A stretch of DNA of 64,000 bases from CAZSLC01 sp964607675 (lineage in GTDB: Bacteria; Bacteroidota; Bacteroidia; Bacteroidales; UBA932): NCBI GenBank assembly GCA_964607675.1, contig CAZSLC010000007.1:1-64000 (forward strand), written 5' to 3'. This document shows, in pieces, positions 36,523-45,520 of the stretch. The stretch's first letter is position 1. Each line of letters opens with the position of its first letter. The notes below the pieces were generated by a model. The model did not search any database. It was not told the DNA's origin and worked only from the letters and a program-made list of their open reading frames with translations. The position numbers and the translations under genes are program-made.

Positions 36523-38742
36523 TTATTTCTTCAATTTAAAATTACCATTAAGTAGGTCTAAGATCTGTTCTTTACCATCAATAGTTGTCACTACTACAGA
36601 TGATTGAGATGATGGAGTGATTTTTGTATCTATGGCGAGTCTCTTTTTATTAGCAAACTCAGCAACTGGCACACCGTCAGAGTTAAATATCTGAGTTTGC
36701 TGAGAGAGCCTCACAACCCAATAACGATTATCACCCACAACCAATAACTCAGGTAATGATAGTATCTTTTCTTGTGGAGAGATCACATTCCAACCCCCAA
36801 TTGGTTGTCCATTTTTGTTATATATTCTTAAGGTATTATCGGAGTGGAGTACCATCAATGTATAATTTCTATTGTCATTAAAGTCATACACTGTTGGACC
36901 GAGCAACACTTCTCCCCCTTTCAATTTAATAGGGAAATTTTTAACAATATTACCTAATCTATCCATCAAGAACAAAGAAGATCCACTTGCAAAAATCATT
37001 TGTAGCTTGTTATTGTTAAGGTAATCAATCTGCCCTACTGTACCGCATAGAGGAGTTTCAAAAGGGACAGTCCATACACCCTTTTTCTTATCATCGAGGA
37101 GTCTGAGTTTATTATTCTCCAACTGTTCAAGATAGTTGGTTTTTCCATTAATAAAATTTTTGACAGAGAATGGTCCTTTTGGCACCTCAACCACAATATT
37201 TTCATCATAAAAGCCCTCTACAACCACATTATCAACAATCAACGATGCCTTATACCTTACATTGTTTTTGTAGGGTTTAATGCTCATATTATAAAAGTTG
37301 AAATTGAACTTTCCTAATCCATTCTTTATATTTTCAGCATAATCATCTTTTAGAACTACTCCAATAGAGTCGTTCAAAGAATTAAGATTAACAAAGCTAT
37401 CTATCACCCCATCATTCTCAATATGTTCGGAAGCTGCAGTTTGAGAGATATATTTATCAAATGAAAAGTAGTTTGGATTGGTATTATCAGCAACTATTTT
37501 CTTTACATTGGCTTCACTTCCTATCACAACCCAATTTTTCACAATAGAATAATAATCGTTTGAACTTGGTTCAAAAACCCCACCTAACAACCTTGAAATC
37601 AATTTCCCAGAAAAAACATCAAACTTTGCAACATTGTCTGCCTTAACCAAAAGAAGAGATTCAACCTCTCCATTTACTAATAAAGATGCCTTAGCTACGT
37701 GTTCTACTCCCAACGATAAAAACCAATCTCTTACCGAAACTTCTAACTTTGCCTCTTTTTTAGCCAGTACAAGAAGATAATTGTAATCACGCTCCAATTT
37801 GTGGTATTCTATATAATTGCAATAACCATCTATAAATACCGCTGGATTAGAAATATTTAAGGAAATAAGTGAGAATGTATTGAATGGAATCAATTGGTAT
37901 AAATCACTTTTTGAGCCCTCCTGTGTAGAAAGTAGTGAAGAATAATTACCTATTCCACTATCTGAAATCGAAAATCCCTCTATAAGTAACTTTTTCTTAT
38001 CCAATGAAAGGTTAAAACATGACCACTCTGCGAAGTAATTGACAAAACTGGAATATTTCAAATAAGGATAATTAACGCAACCAGAAAACAATTTTCCTAC
38101 GTTAGAATGATTTAAGAAGATTGATATAGGTCCCTTTTTGTATTTATATATCTCTTGGAATGAAGGGATGTCCATAATTGATGACTTTTCGTCAAGATGT
38201 CTGATTGATGATTCTAATACAATCATCGAAGAACTCATCAAAAGAAATTTGTCGTATATCGCAAATGAAATGTTAGGAATGGTACATTTATATATCAAAT
38301 GCCCTCCATATCTTTTTTGAATCACCCCTTTACACCTATCCACCAAAGATGAAGCAATAGTTTTTTTATCACCATCCTCCAGTAGATCAAAAACCATCAA
38401 CATATCTACCTTATTTCTGCTTGAATAATGGAGAGAAAAAACACCTTTAGAATCTTTTATTTTATCAAATGAAAGTGTCAAAAACCCATTCAACCCCCCA
38501 CCTTTTCTCAGAAATGAGTTAAAATGAGAGGATGGGTTAAAAATAGCACTCTCTACCTCATTAAAAGAGTCAAACTCCATCAAAAACACAGCATCGGAAG
38601 GGATAGCAGACAGATGATCAGAAAATTCGTTGTCAATATTCTCCACATCCTTCGAATAAAAAAGGGAGTAGGAGACATATCCGATAATCACTATCAGAAT
38701 AGTAACAACAATTGAGCAGATAATAACTATCTTTTTATTCAT
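36523..38742 (-). CDS. Conserved membrane-anchored protein with C-terminal beta-propeller-like region
   Basis: I cannot assign a function. One N-terminal membrane segment (about residues 5-27) precedes a long extracytoplasmic part that resembles the DUF3352-type proteins of Bacteroidota in layout. The last 170 residues or so contain repeated beta-strand units such as MDRLGNIVKNFPIKLKGG, IYNKNGQPIGGW and IFNSDGVPVAEF, which look like blades of a beta-propeller. It is the first gene of the minus-strand operon leading to the ABC exporter. Confidence 0.75.
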   Translation of the reverse strand: MNKKIVIICSIVVTILIVIIGYVSYSLFYSKDVENIDNEFSDHLSAIPSDAVFLMEFDSFNEVESAIFNPSSHFNSFLRKGGGLNGFLTLSFDKIKDSKGVFSLHYSSRNKVDMLMVFDLLEDGDKKTIASSLVDRCKGVIQKRYGGHLIYKCTIPNISFAIYDKFLLMSSSMIVLESSIRHLDEKSSIMDIPSFQEIYKYKKGPISIFLNHSNVGKLFSGCVNYPYLKYSSFVNYFAEWSCFNLSLDKKKLLIEGFSISDSGIGNYSSLLSTQEGSKSDLYQLIPFNTFSLISLNISNPAVFIDGYCNYIEYHKLERDYNYLLVLAKKEAKLEVSVRDWFLSLGVEHVAKASLLVNGEVESLLLVKADNVAKFDVFSGKLISRLLGGVFEPSSNDYYSIVKNWVVIGSEANVKKIVADNTNPNYFSFDKYISQTAASEHIENDGVIDSFVNLNSLNDSIGVVLKDDYAENIKNGLGKFNFNFYNMSIKPYKNNVRYKASLIVDNVVVEGFYDENIVVEVPKGPFSVKNFINGKTNYLEQLENNKLRLLDDKKKGVWTVPFETPLCGTVGQIDYLNNNKLQMIFASGSSLFLMDRLGNIVKNFPIKLKGGEVLLGPTVYDFNDNRNYTLMVLHSDNTLRIYNKNGQPIGGWNVISPQEKILSLPELLVVGDNRYWVVRLSQQTQIFNSDGVPVAEFANKKRLAIDTKITPSSQSSVVVTTIDGKEQILDLLNGNFKLKK

Positions 38743-38762
38743 CCATAAACAGGTTTAATTTG

Positions 38763-38770
38763 CAAATGTA
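38763..38770 (-). promoter_or_regulatory. -7 promoter box of the 38742-31030 operon
   Basis: The minus strand reads TACATTTG, an exact TAnnTTTG match, about 20 bases ahead of the ATG at 38742 and just beyond the FKBP terminator. Confidence 0.55.
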
Positions 38771-38786
38771 TAAAAAATGCACAACA

Positions 38787-38829
38787 AAAAGGCCTGATAT
38801 GGTGATTAAATCAACACATCAGGCCTTTT
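38787..38829 (-). terminator. Hairpin terminator downstream of the FKBP gene
   Basis: A perfect 12-base stem AAAAGGCCTGAT (38787-38798) with ATCAGGCCTTTT (38818-38829) encloses a 19-base loop. On the minus strand it ends in a run of five T, as expected for Rho-independent termination of the FKBP gene. It lies 21 bases after that gene's stop. Confidence 0.85.
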
Positions 38830-38850
38830 AAAATAATTTGTAACTAATAA

Positions 38851-39588
38851 TTACTTTTTAAGTGATTCTGCTGGTTGTTCAGGAGCAGGACCCTTATCAA
38901 TTTTAATTAATTGAATAGTAAATACTAAAACAGAGTTACCTGGTATAGGACCAACAGGATTAGGACCGTATGCCAATGAAGAAGGGATAGTCAATTCTAT
39001 TTCTCCACCCTCTTTAGCAAATAAAAGACCCTCTTGCCATCCTTTTATCATCCGCATTAAAGGAACTTTTATACCATCTTTTTGGTCTAAATTTGATTCA
39101 AATACTTTCCCATCTGTAAAAGCTCCAGAATATTTGACAGTGATAGTATCTTGTGGTTGAGGTGCAATACCCTCTCCCTCTTTAACAATCTTATATTGAA
39201 GTCCTGATGGTGTTTCAACAACACCCTCTTTAGTTTTATTTGAAGCTAAGTAGTTCTTTCCCTCTTCAAGTTTCTTCTCACTTACAAATACCTGTCTCTC
39301 CATTAAATAGTTTTGAATATAAGTCATTACTTCTTGCTCTTTGAACATAGTTTTTTCTCCAGTTAGTACATCTGAAATACCTTTTTGAATGTTAGCAAAG
39401 TTAATTTCACCAACATTAGATGATTTTAAAGAATTTCCCAGATACATACCAAACGCATAACTAATTGAATCAACTTTTGCATTAGTCTCATTAGCAAGAC
39501 GGTCTCCAGCATTGTATGTATATTTGCATGAAGATAACATTAGGGCTGCAACAACAGCCAATGATAAAAATAATTTAATTTGTTTCAT
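38851..39588 (-). CDS. FKBP-type peptidyl-prolyl isomerase, lipoprotein
   Basis: Envelope proline isomerase and likely chaperone. The signal peptide ends in the lipobox LSSC (Cys21). An N-terminal FkpA-like helical dimerisation region (about residues 30-120) is followed by the FKBP domain (about 125-235) with VETPSGLQYKIV, DTITVKYSGAF and PSSLAYGPNP motifs. Length 245 aa is normal for the FkpA/Mip type. It starts 16 bases after nhaA and probably shares its transcript. Confidence 0.92.
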   Translation of the reverse strand: MKQIKLFLSLAVVAALMLSSCKYTYNAGDRLANETNAKVDSISYAFGMYLGNSLKSSNVGEINFANIQKGISDVLTGEKTMFKEQEVMTYIQNYLMERQVFVSEKKLEEGKNYLASNKTKEGVVETPSGLQYKIVKEGEGIAPQPQDTITVKYSGAFTDGKVFESNLDQKDGIKVPLMRMIKGWQEGLLFAKEGGEIELTIPSSLAYGPNPVGPIPGNSVLVFTIQLIKIDKGPAPEQPAESLKK

Positions 39589-39604
39589 TATAAATAAGTA
39601 TAAA

Positions 39605-40966
39605 TTAATATTGTTTCCTTTGCCTTTCGCTCTTAACAGCAGTAGTAGTAAATAGCAATGCCAACGTCCCCACCAAAGCTGCTGTAAAAGAAGTCACTAA
39701 AATAGCTGCTTTTCCGATATTTACCAACTCTATATTATTAAAAGCTAAATTATCTATAAAAATAGACATAGTAAAGCCAATCCCAGCCACTATCCCAAGG
39801 GCAAATACCTGTTTCCACTTCGTCCCCTTCGGCAATACCGCAATTTTCAGCTTTACAGAAATCCAACTGAAAATAAATATCCCAATAGGTTTTCCCAGCA
39901 AAAGGCCAAAGAAAATACCAAGAGCCACTGGTGGGACGGCACCATCAACTAAGTCACCTCCTCCAAATGCTACCCCTGCATTGACAAGTGCAAATATAGG
40001 CATGATTAAAAAGGTAGATAGAGGATGTAAAGCCTCTTCAAATTTATGCATTAATGGAGTCATCCCATTGACCTCTGTATCAAGCTTATGCAACAAATCG
40101 AGTTGGTGTGGACTCGCCAATACTTCAACCTGATTTTTCCCTGCTTTTTTAAATTCATCTATTATATATTGAGCTCTCACAGTAAATCTGAGTTCGTTGA
40201 TAGAATTTTTGTAAGGAATAGTAATGGCAAGAAGTACACCAGCTATCGTGGCATGAATACCTGACATATAAACAAAATACCAAAGGAAAACACCAGGTAT
40301 CAAGTAAAATGCCATATGAGTGATTTTTGCTCTGTTGAAAAAGAGCAGCAAAATAAAAATCCCAAAGGCAATTGCAAGATAGACAAAATTAAGTTCGTGG
40401 CTCGGATAAAAAACTGCCAATACGATAATGGCCCCTAAATCATCCACAATAGCCAATGCAGTAAGAAAAACCTTTAGACCAATTGGACATCTCTTTCCCA
40501 AAAGTGAAATGACTCCAATTGCAAAAGCAATATCAGTAGCCATCGGAATCCCCCATCCATGAGCAGATTCGGTTCCATAATTAAAAACAGAAAAAATAAG
40601 GGCAGGGACAACCATCCCACCTACCGCCGCAAAAATTGGCAGAGTAGCCTGCCTTATAGAAGACAACTCCCCGACCAACATCTCCCTCTTTATCTCCAAC
40701 CCCACCACCAAAAAGAAAATAGCCATCAACCCATCATTCACCCAATGCACCAAAGGCATTTTTAGTTCAAATTTACCAATAGAGAACCCTGCCTCTGCAT
40801 CCCAAATACTTTGCAAGTGGGATAAAGAAGGTGTATTGGCTATTACTAATGCAACAAAGGCACAAACAAGAAGAATGAAACCGCCAATTGACTGGCTCTT
40901 TAAAAATGCACTAAAAAAAGATCTTAAACCCAATGTGCTTTTACTAATACTAACTCGTTTACTCAT
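39605..40966 (-). CDS. nhaA: Na+/H+ antiporter NhaA
   Basis: Inner-membrane sodium/proton antiporter used in pH and sodium balance. About twelve membrane segments are visible, with the two essential aspartates in ALAIVDDLGAI. The start is the ATG at 40966 (MSKRVSIS); the in-frame TTG one codon upstream is less likely. Length 453 aa is longer than E. coli NhaA (388 aa) mainly through a cytoplasmic insertion around residues 260-300. Just upstream the leader has a short TGAT-type repeat (about 40965-40981). Confidence 0.93.
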   Translation of the reverse strand: MSKRVSISKSTLGLRSFFSAFLKSQSIGGFILLVCAFVALVIANTPSLSHLQSIWDAEAGFSIGKFELKMPLVHWVNDGLMAIFFLVVGLEIKREMLVGELSSIRQATLPIFAAVGGMVVPALIFSVFNYGTESAHGWGIPMATDIAFAIGVISLLGKRCPIGLKVFLTALAIVDDLGAIIVLAVFYPSHELNFVYLAIAFGIFILLLFFNRAKITHMAFYLIPGVFLWYFVYMSGIHATIAGVLLAITIPYKNSINELRFTVRAQYIIDEFKKAGKNQVEVLASPHQLDLLHKLDTEVNGMTPLMHKFEEALHPLSTFLIMPIFALVNAGVAFGGGDLVDGAVPPVALGIFFGLLLGKPIGIFIFSWISVKLKIAVLPKGTKWKQVFALGIVAGIGFTMSIFIDNLAFNNIELVNIGKAAILVTSFTAALVGTLALLFTTTAVKSERQRKQY

Positions 40967-41004
40967 CAATCAATCAATCATTCAATATTCACATTAAAAA
41001 CGCA

Positions 41005-41012
41005 CAAAGATA
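41005..41012 (-). promoter_or_regulatory. -7 promoter box of nhaA
   Basis: The minus strand reads TATCTTTG, an exact TAnnTTTG match, placed in the 52-base gap between speB and nhaA and about 38 bases before the nhaA ATG. Confidence 0.55.
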
Positions 41013-41018
41013 GTAATT

Positions 41019-42041
41019 TTAACGATTATTTAAATGAGAATAAAGGGATAACTTATACAAAATACGTGCACCCACATTGGCATCCCACTCATCGTCCCCT
41101 GAAGGTGCCACCTCACACAAGTCGAAACCAATTATTTTTTTATTAGAGACAGCAATGCGATGAAGTAGGTAGTCCACTTGAGAGAAATCAATCCCCCCAG
41201 GAACTGGTGTCCCAGTAGAAGGGCAAAACTCCCTGTTTAAGCCATCAATATCAAGCGATATATAAATATTGTTAGGGAGAGCATCAATAATCCTATCGCA
41301 TATGCTACTCCACGTCAACCCTTCGAAAATGCTTTTTTTAATATCATTATCAAAAAAAGCCTCCACTCTTCTCTCCCTTTGAATAAGCCTATATTCGTTA
41401 TCACAAAAGTCTCTCACCGCCACCTGCACAATCTTGGTAATATTTGGGATCTCCTTAAGAGCATTGTACATAATGGAGGCATGCGAATAGGTAAAACCCT
41501 CATATGCCTCTCTTAGGTCACAGTGGGCATCTATATGCAATACCCCAAAATTATCATATTTTTCTCCAACAGCCTTCATTGCTCCAAGTGGCACACTGTG
41601 CTCACCACCTACAATTCCCACCAATTTTCCCTTTTGAATCCACTCCTTGCACTGTTCATAGACAATCTCATTCAATGAAGCAGAAGCGAGATTCACTTTT
41701 GCAGCACTTTCAGCCACCCTCTCCCCAGACTCACCATTTTCAAGAGAAGAAATCACCAATTCAGCACTCTCCCTTGCAGAAGTATTCAACTCTTCAATGG
41801 TTGGATCCACTTGCAGAGTCCCTATTTTCACCTCCCAGGCATTTGGTACATTTATATCGAAGAGATCTATCTGTGTAGAGGCTTCAATCATCGCTTCTGG
41901 ACCTTTAGCAGTACCAGCCATATATGATACGGTAGCATCCCAAGGGACACTTATCAACACTATTTCAGCATCTTCTATCTCTACTGGAAGGGCAAAATAA
42001 TTGCCATTTGCCACCCCTATATCATTTGGATCAAAACTCAT
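41019..42041 (-). CDS. speB: Agmatinase-family ureohydrolase
   Basis: Binuclear manganese hydrolase of the arginase/agmatinase family, probably agmatine to putrescine and urea. Metal motifs GGEHS, DAHCD and SLDIDGL are intact; the last motif is followed by Asn where many homologues have Asp, but the metal-binding DxD is kept. CPSTGTPVPGG is typical. Length 340 aa is slightly long. It starts eight bases after kdsD ends. Substrate is inferred; formimidoylglutamase or guanidinobutyrase relatives look similar. Confidence 0.8.
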   Translation of the reverse strand: MSFDPNDIGVANGNYFALPVEIEDAEIVLISVPWDATVSYMAGTAKGPEAMIEASTQIDLFDINVPNAWEVKIGTLQVDPTIEELNTSARESAELVISSLENGESGERVAESAAKVNLASASLNEIVYEQCKEWIQKGKLVGIVGGEHSVPLGAMKAVGEKYDNFGVLHIDAHCDLREAYEGFTYSHASIMYNALKEIPNITKIVQVAVRDFCDNEYRLIQRERRVEAFFDNDIKKSIFEGLTWSSICDRIIDALPNNIYISLDIDGLNREFCPSTGTPVPGGIDFSQVDYLLHRIAVSNKKIIGFDLCEVAPSGDDEWDANVGARILYKLSLYSHLNNR

Positions 42042-42049
42042 AATTGTAT

Positions 42050-42655
42050 TTATTTTTTAGATAGCCTCTCCCCAATGGTGCCACCAGGGTGCAAGTTAAG
42101 GAAATCATCCCCAGTAAAATCCTTCATTTTGCACAGAGTCATCGCAATTGCATCACCAACTGCCATTTGAAGAGTGGTGCTTGTCGTCGGAGCCAAATCA
42201 TAGGGCCCTGCTTCCCTCTCCACTGGCAGAAATATGAATAGATCTGAATTTATAGCTAAGTAGGAATCTAAATTGGAAACCATAGCTATCAGTTTATTCC
42301 CTTTATTTTTTATAAATGGAATAATCCTTTTCAACTCCTGAGTATCTCCACTTTTAGAAATCATTAGAACCACATCATCTCGTAGAATCATTCCCAAATC
42401 CCCATGTGCCGCGTCAGAGGCACTCATAAACAACGATGGAGTGCCAGAAGAATTAAAAGTAGCCACAAGCTTTCTCCCAACAATACCACTTTTCCCAACC
42501 CCACAAACAATCACTCTCCCCTTACACCCATATAAATAGCTAATAATATTTTCAAAAGAAGAGTCTATATGTTCAGACATACTTATTAGAGCTTGCGCCT
42601 CATTTTTCAAAACATTTTGTACGCTTTCAATCAAATTTATTTCAATTTTTTTCAT
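42050..42655 (-). CDS. kdsD: Arabinose-5-phosphate isomerase, single SIS domain
   Basis: Converts ribulose 5-phosphate to arabinose 5-phosphate, the first step to Kdo of LPS. The start is the ATG at 42655; a longer in-frame version lacks support. The SIS motifs CGVGKSGIVGRK, SASDAAHGDLG and SKSGDTQELKR are present, and the protein ends just after HPGGTIGERL, where longer KdsD proteins continue into two CBS domains. Those domains are absent (201 aa against about 320). Single-domain isomerases of this type are known from Bacteroides, so it is probably complete. Confidence 0.85.
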   Translation of the reverse strand: MKKIEINLIESVQNVLKNEAQALISMSEHIDSSFENIISYLYGCKGRVIVCGVGKSGIVGRKLVATFNSSGTPSLFMSASDAAHGDLGMILRDDVVLMISKSGDTQELKRIIPFIKNKGNKLIAMVSNLDSYLAINSDLFIFLPVEREAGPYDLAPTTSTTLQMAVGDAIAMTLCKMKDFTGDDFLNLHPGGTIGERLSKK

Positions 42656-42696
42656 AAAATTTTGTTGGATGTAAACTATTAGGTAACTTAGAGCCA

Positions 42697-42704
42697 CAAA
42701 GGTA
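42697..42704 (-). promoter_or_regulatory. -7 promoter box of kdsD-speB
   Basis: The minus strand reads TACCTTTG, an exact TAnnTTTG match, in the 56-base divergent gap between kdsD and recQ, about 41 bases before the kdsD ATG. No equivalent box for recQ is obvious. Confidence 0.5.
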
Positions 42705-42711
42705 ATAAAAT

Positions 42712-44913
42712 ATGGAAATTTCTTCAGAGGAATTGCATAATAAGTTAAAAGAGTACTTCGGATTTAGCTTTTTTAAAGGGGAACAAGAAGAGGTTATTAA
42801 GAACCTCATCTCAGGGAAAGACTCATTTGTCCTAATGCCCACTGGTGGTGGCAAATCTCTTTGCTACCAGCTTCCTGCATTGGTTATGGAGGGGACTGCA
42901 ATCGTTGTCTCCCCTTTGATTGCATTGATGAAAAATCAAGTCGATGCCATAAGGGGCTTCATTGCCAACCAAGATGGAATTGCCCATTTTTTAAATTCTT
43001 CACTAAATAAGACGCAGCTTGCCGAGGTCAAAGAGAATCTTTTAAGTGGGACGACAAAACTACTTTATGTTGCCCCCGAATCGCTTACTAAAGAGGAAAA
43101 CATCGCACTATTCAAACAGATCAAGATATCTTTTTATGCAATAGATGAGGCACACTGCATCTCAGAGTGGGGTCACGATTTTCGTCCAGAGTATCGCCGT
43201 ATCCACCAACTCACTCAAGAGATAGGGAAAGCCCCTATCATCGCCCTCACCGCTACTGCCACCCCAAAAGTACAGTCTGATATCCAAAAGAATCTATCTA
43301 TGAATGATGCCAGGGTATTTAAAGCATCTTTCAATAGAGAAAATCTCTATTATGAGGTAAGGGATAAGTCCAATATCAAAAAAGAAATTATCAAATTTAT
43401 TAGAGATAACGCTGGCAAATCTGGGATTATATATTGCTTAAGTCGCAAAAAAGTTGAAGAGATAGCAGAATTTCTCAATGTCAATGGCATTAAGGCCCTC
43501 CCATATCACGCAGGAATGGATGCTGCTGTAAGATCTAAGAACCAGGATATGTTTTTGATGGAAGAAGTTGATGTCATAGTGGCCACTATTGCATTTGGCA
43601 TGGGGATAGACAAACCAGATATCAGATTTGTAATACACTATGACATTCCAAAGAGCCTTGAAGGTTACTACCAAGAGACAGGTCGTGCAGGAAGAGATGG
43701 CAAGGAGGGGCAATGCATAGCATTTTATAGTTATAAGGACATTCAGAAACTTGAGAAATTTATGCAAGGGAAGCCAATTGCCGAACAAGAGATTGGCAAA
43801 CAACTGCTCCTTGAAACCTCAACATATGCAGAGTCCAATCGTTGCAGGAGAAAAATTCTTTTAAACTATTTTGGGGAAGATTATGACAACGAAAATTGTG
43901 GCAACTGCGACAACTGCCTCCACCCTAAGAAACAATTTGATGGGCAACAAGAGATGTCACTCGTCATTGAGCTCATCAAATCTATGAAAGAAGAATTTAA
44001 GTCAGAGCACCTCGCAAACATTCTGGCTGGCACTACCAACGCCATTATCAGATCCTACAACCATACCGACCTTGAGTTGTTTGGAGCAGGCAAAGACAAA
44101 GGTGAAAAGTTCTGGCTTGCTGTTGTTAGACAAGGGCTCATACTACATCTATTAGATAAAAACATAGAGTCATATGGTCTAATCAGTGTCACACAAAAAG
44201 GGGAAGAGTTTTATGCAAATCCCTATCCAATAATGCTCACGGAGGATAGAGAATTTGAGGATGTTGAAGATGATGACAAAACATCATCTGTAGGTATCAA
44301 GAATCAAGAAGGAGGGGCAGGCGATCCAACTCTATTTGCAATGCTCAAAGATTTGCGCCACTCTGCCTCAAAGAGACTCAATCTCCCCCCATTTGTCCTC
44401 TTCACAGATCCTTCACTTGAAGATATGTCGATACAATACCCTATAACCCTTGATGAGCTCAAAAATTGTCAAGGTGTTGGGGAAGGAAAAGCTCAAAAAT
44501 ATGGGGCTGAATTTATTAAACTCATCGCCAAATATGTGGAGGAGAATGAAATAGACAGGCCCATAGACATAGTTGTCAAATCTGTAGGGAGCAAATCTTC
44601 CATAAAGGTCTATATCATCCACTGCATAGATCGCAAAATACCTTTAGAGGATATTGCAGAAACAAAGAATCTGGAGATTCCACAGATAATTGACGAAATG
44701 GAAACTATAGTAGGTTCAGGGACAAAACTCAACATTGATTACTATATAAGACAAGCAATAGATGATGATAAAGTGGATGACATTTACGACTATTTCAGAC
44801 ACGAAGCCACATCAGAATCTCTTAATGAGGCTATGAAAGAATTAGGTCCAGACTTCACAGAAGACGAGGTACGACTTGTTAGGATCAAATTTATGTCAGA
44901 ACTTGCTAACTAA
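42712..44913 (+). CDS. recQ: ATP-dependent DNA helicase RecQ
   Basis: 3'-5' helicase in recombination and repair. Helicase motifs are clear: TGGGKSLCYQLPAL (Walker A), AIDEAHCISEWGHDFRPEY (DEAH box and aromatic loop), and QETGRAGRDG. A zinc-binding region with CRRKILLNYFGE and CGNCDNC follows, then an HRDC domain (about residues 540-615) and a further C-terminal helical extension. At 733 aa it is longer than E. coli RecQ (about 610), as is usual in Bacteroidota. It converges on the glycan locus, seven bases from its last gene. Confidence 0.95.
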   Translation: MEISSEELHNKLKEYFGFSFFKGEQEEVIKNLISGKDSFVLMPTGGGKSLCYQLPALVMEGTAIVVSPLIALMKNQVDAIRGFIANQDGIAHFLNSSLNKTQLAEVKENLLSGTTKLLYVAPESLTKEENIALFKQIKISFYAIDEAHCISEWGHDFRPEYRRIHQLTQEIGKAPIIALTATATPKVQSDIQKNLSMNDARVFKASFNRENLYYEVRDKSNIKKEIIKFIRDNAGKSGIIYCLSRKKVEEIAEFLNVNGIKALPYHAGMDAAVRSKNQDMFLMEEVDVIVATIAFGMGIDKPDIRFVIHYDIPKSLEGYYQETGRAGRDGKEGQCIAFYSYKDIQKLEKFMQGKPIAEQEIGKQLLLETSTYAESNRCRRKILLNYFGEDYDNENCGNCDNCLHPKKQFDGQQEMSLVIELIKSMKEEFKSEHLANILAGTTNAIIRSYNHTDLELFGAGKDKGEKFWLAVVRQGLILHLLDKNIESYGLISVTQKGEEFYANPYPIMLTEDREFEDVEDDDKTSSVGIKNQEGGAGDPTLFAMLKDLRHSASKRLNLPPFVLFTDPSLEDMSIQYPITLDELKNCQGVGEGKAQKYGAEFIKLIAKYVEENEIDRPIDIVVKSVGSKSSIKVYIIHCIDRKIPLEDIAETKNLEIPQIIDEMETIVGSGTKLNIDYYIRQAIDDDKVDDIYDYFRHEATSESLNEAMKELGPDFTEDEVRLVRIKFMSELAN

Positions 44914-44920
44914 TGATTCT

Positions 44921-45511
44921 CTATCCCCTGACAATTTTAAATAGAGTGAGAAATATTATCTTAAAATAATTCCCAATGGTGTAATCATTAATATATTTGA
45001 GATTGAGTTCAATCTTATCTCCCATTATTTCTTCTATATAGGTACGCTCTGGATCAGTAGCACTCTCTAAAATTGTATTCTCATCAATATATTCAATAGA
45101 GGCATAATCGGTAATTCCTGGTCGTACAGATAAAACTTTCATCTGTTCCAAACTATACATATCAACATATTTACGCACCTCTGGTCTTGGTCCCACAATG
45201 CTCATATCCCCAACAAAGACATTAATGAGCTGTGGTAACTCATCAATTTTATATTTACGAATGTAATATCCAGCCCTTGTAACTCTCGGATCCCTCCCTC
45301 CAACTGTAATCAAACCTCCTTTATCTGCCCCCACTCGCATTGACCTGAATTTAAAGAGGTTGAAATCCTTACTATCCTTGCCTACCCTTGTCTGTTTATA
45401 AAAAACATCCCCTTCTGAATCAAAAATAATCCATAATGCCACAACTAAAAAAATTGGGCTGAGGACTATCAATCCCAACCCACTAAAAAGAATATCACAG
45501 ATACGTTTCAA
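44921..45511 (-). CDS. Small phosphoglycosyl transferase (initiating glycan sugar transferase), TTG start
   Basis: Monotopic enzyme that moves a phospho-sugar from UDP-sugar to undecaprenyl phosphate, starting each repeat unit. It has one hydrophobic N-terminal membrane-dipping segment (about residues 7-30), FKFRSMRVGAD, the catalytic Asp-Glu pair D90-E91 in KIDELPQL, and GDMSIVGPRPE. At 196 aa it is the small catalytic-core type. No ATG is available: the only plausible start is TTG at 45511, nine bases after the in-frame stop of the aminotransferase upstream. It is the last gene of the locus. Confidence 0.9.
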   Translation of the reverse strand: MKRICDILFSGLGLIVLSPIFLVVALWIIFDSEGDVFYKQTRVGKDSKDFNLFKFRSMRVGADKGGLITVGGRDPRVTRAGYYIRKYKIDELPQLINVFVGDMSIVGPRPEVRKYVDMYSLEQMKVLSVRPGITDYASIEYIDENTILESATDPERTYIEEIMGDKIELNLKYINDYTIGNYFKIIFLTLFKIVRG

Positions 45512-45520
45512 AACTACAAC

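Noticed and set aside
40965..40981. TGAT-type tetranucleotide repeat before nhaA as a contingency locus
   Set aside because: Only about four imperfect units, outside the coding frame; too short to support variation.
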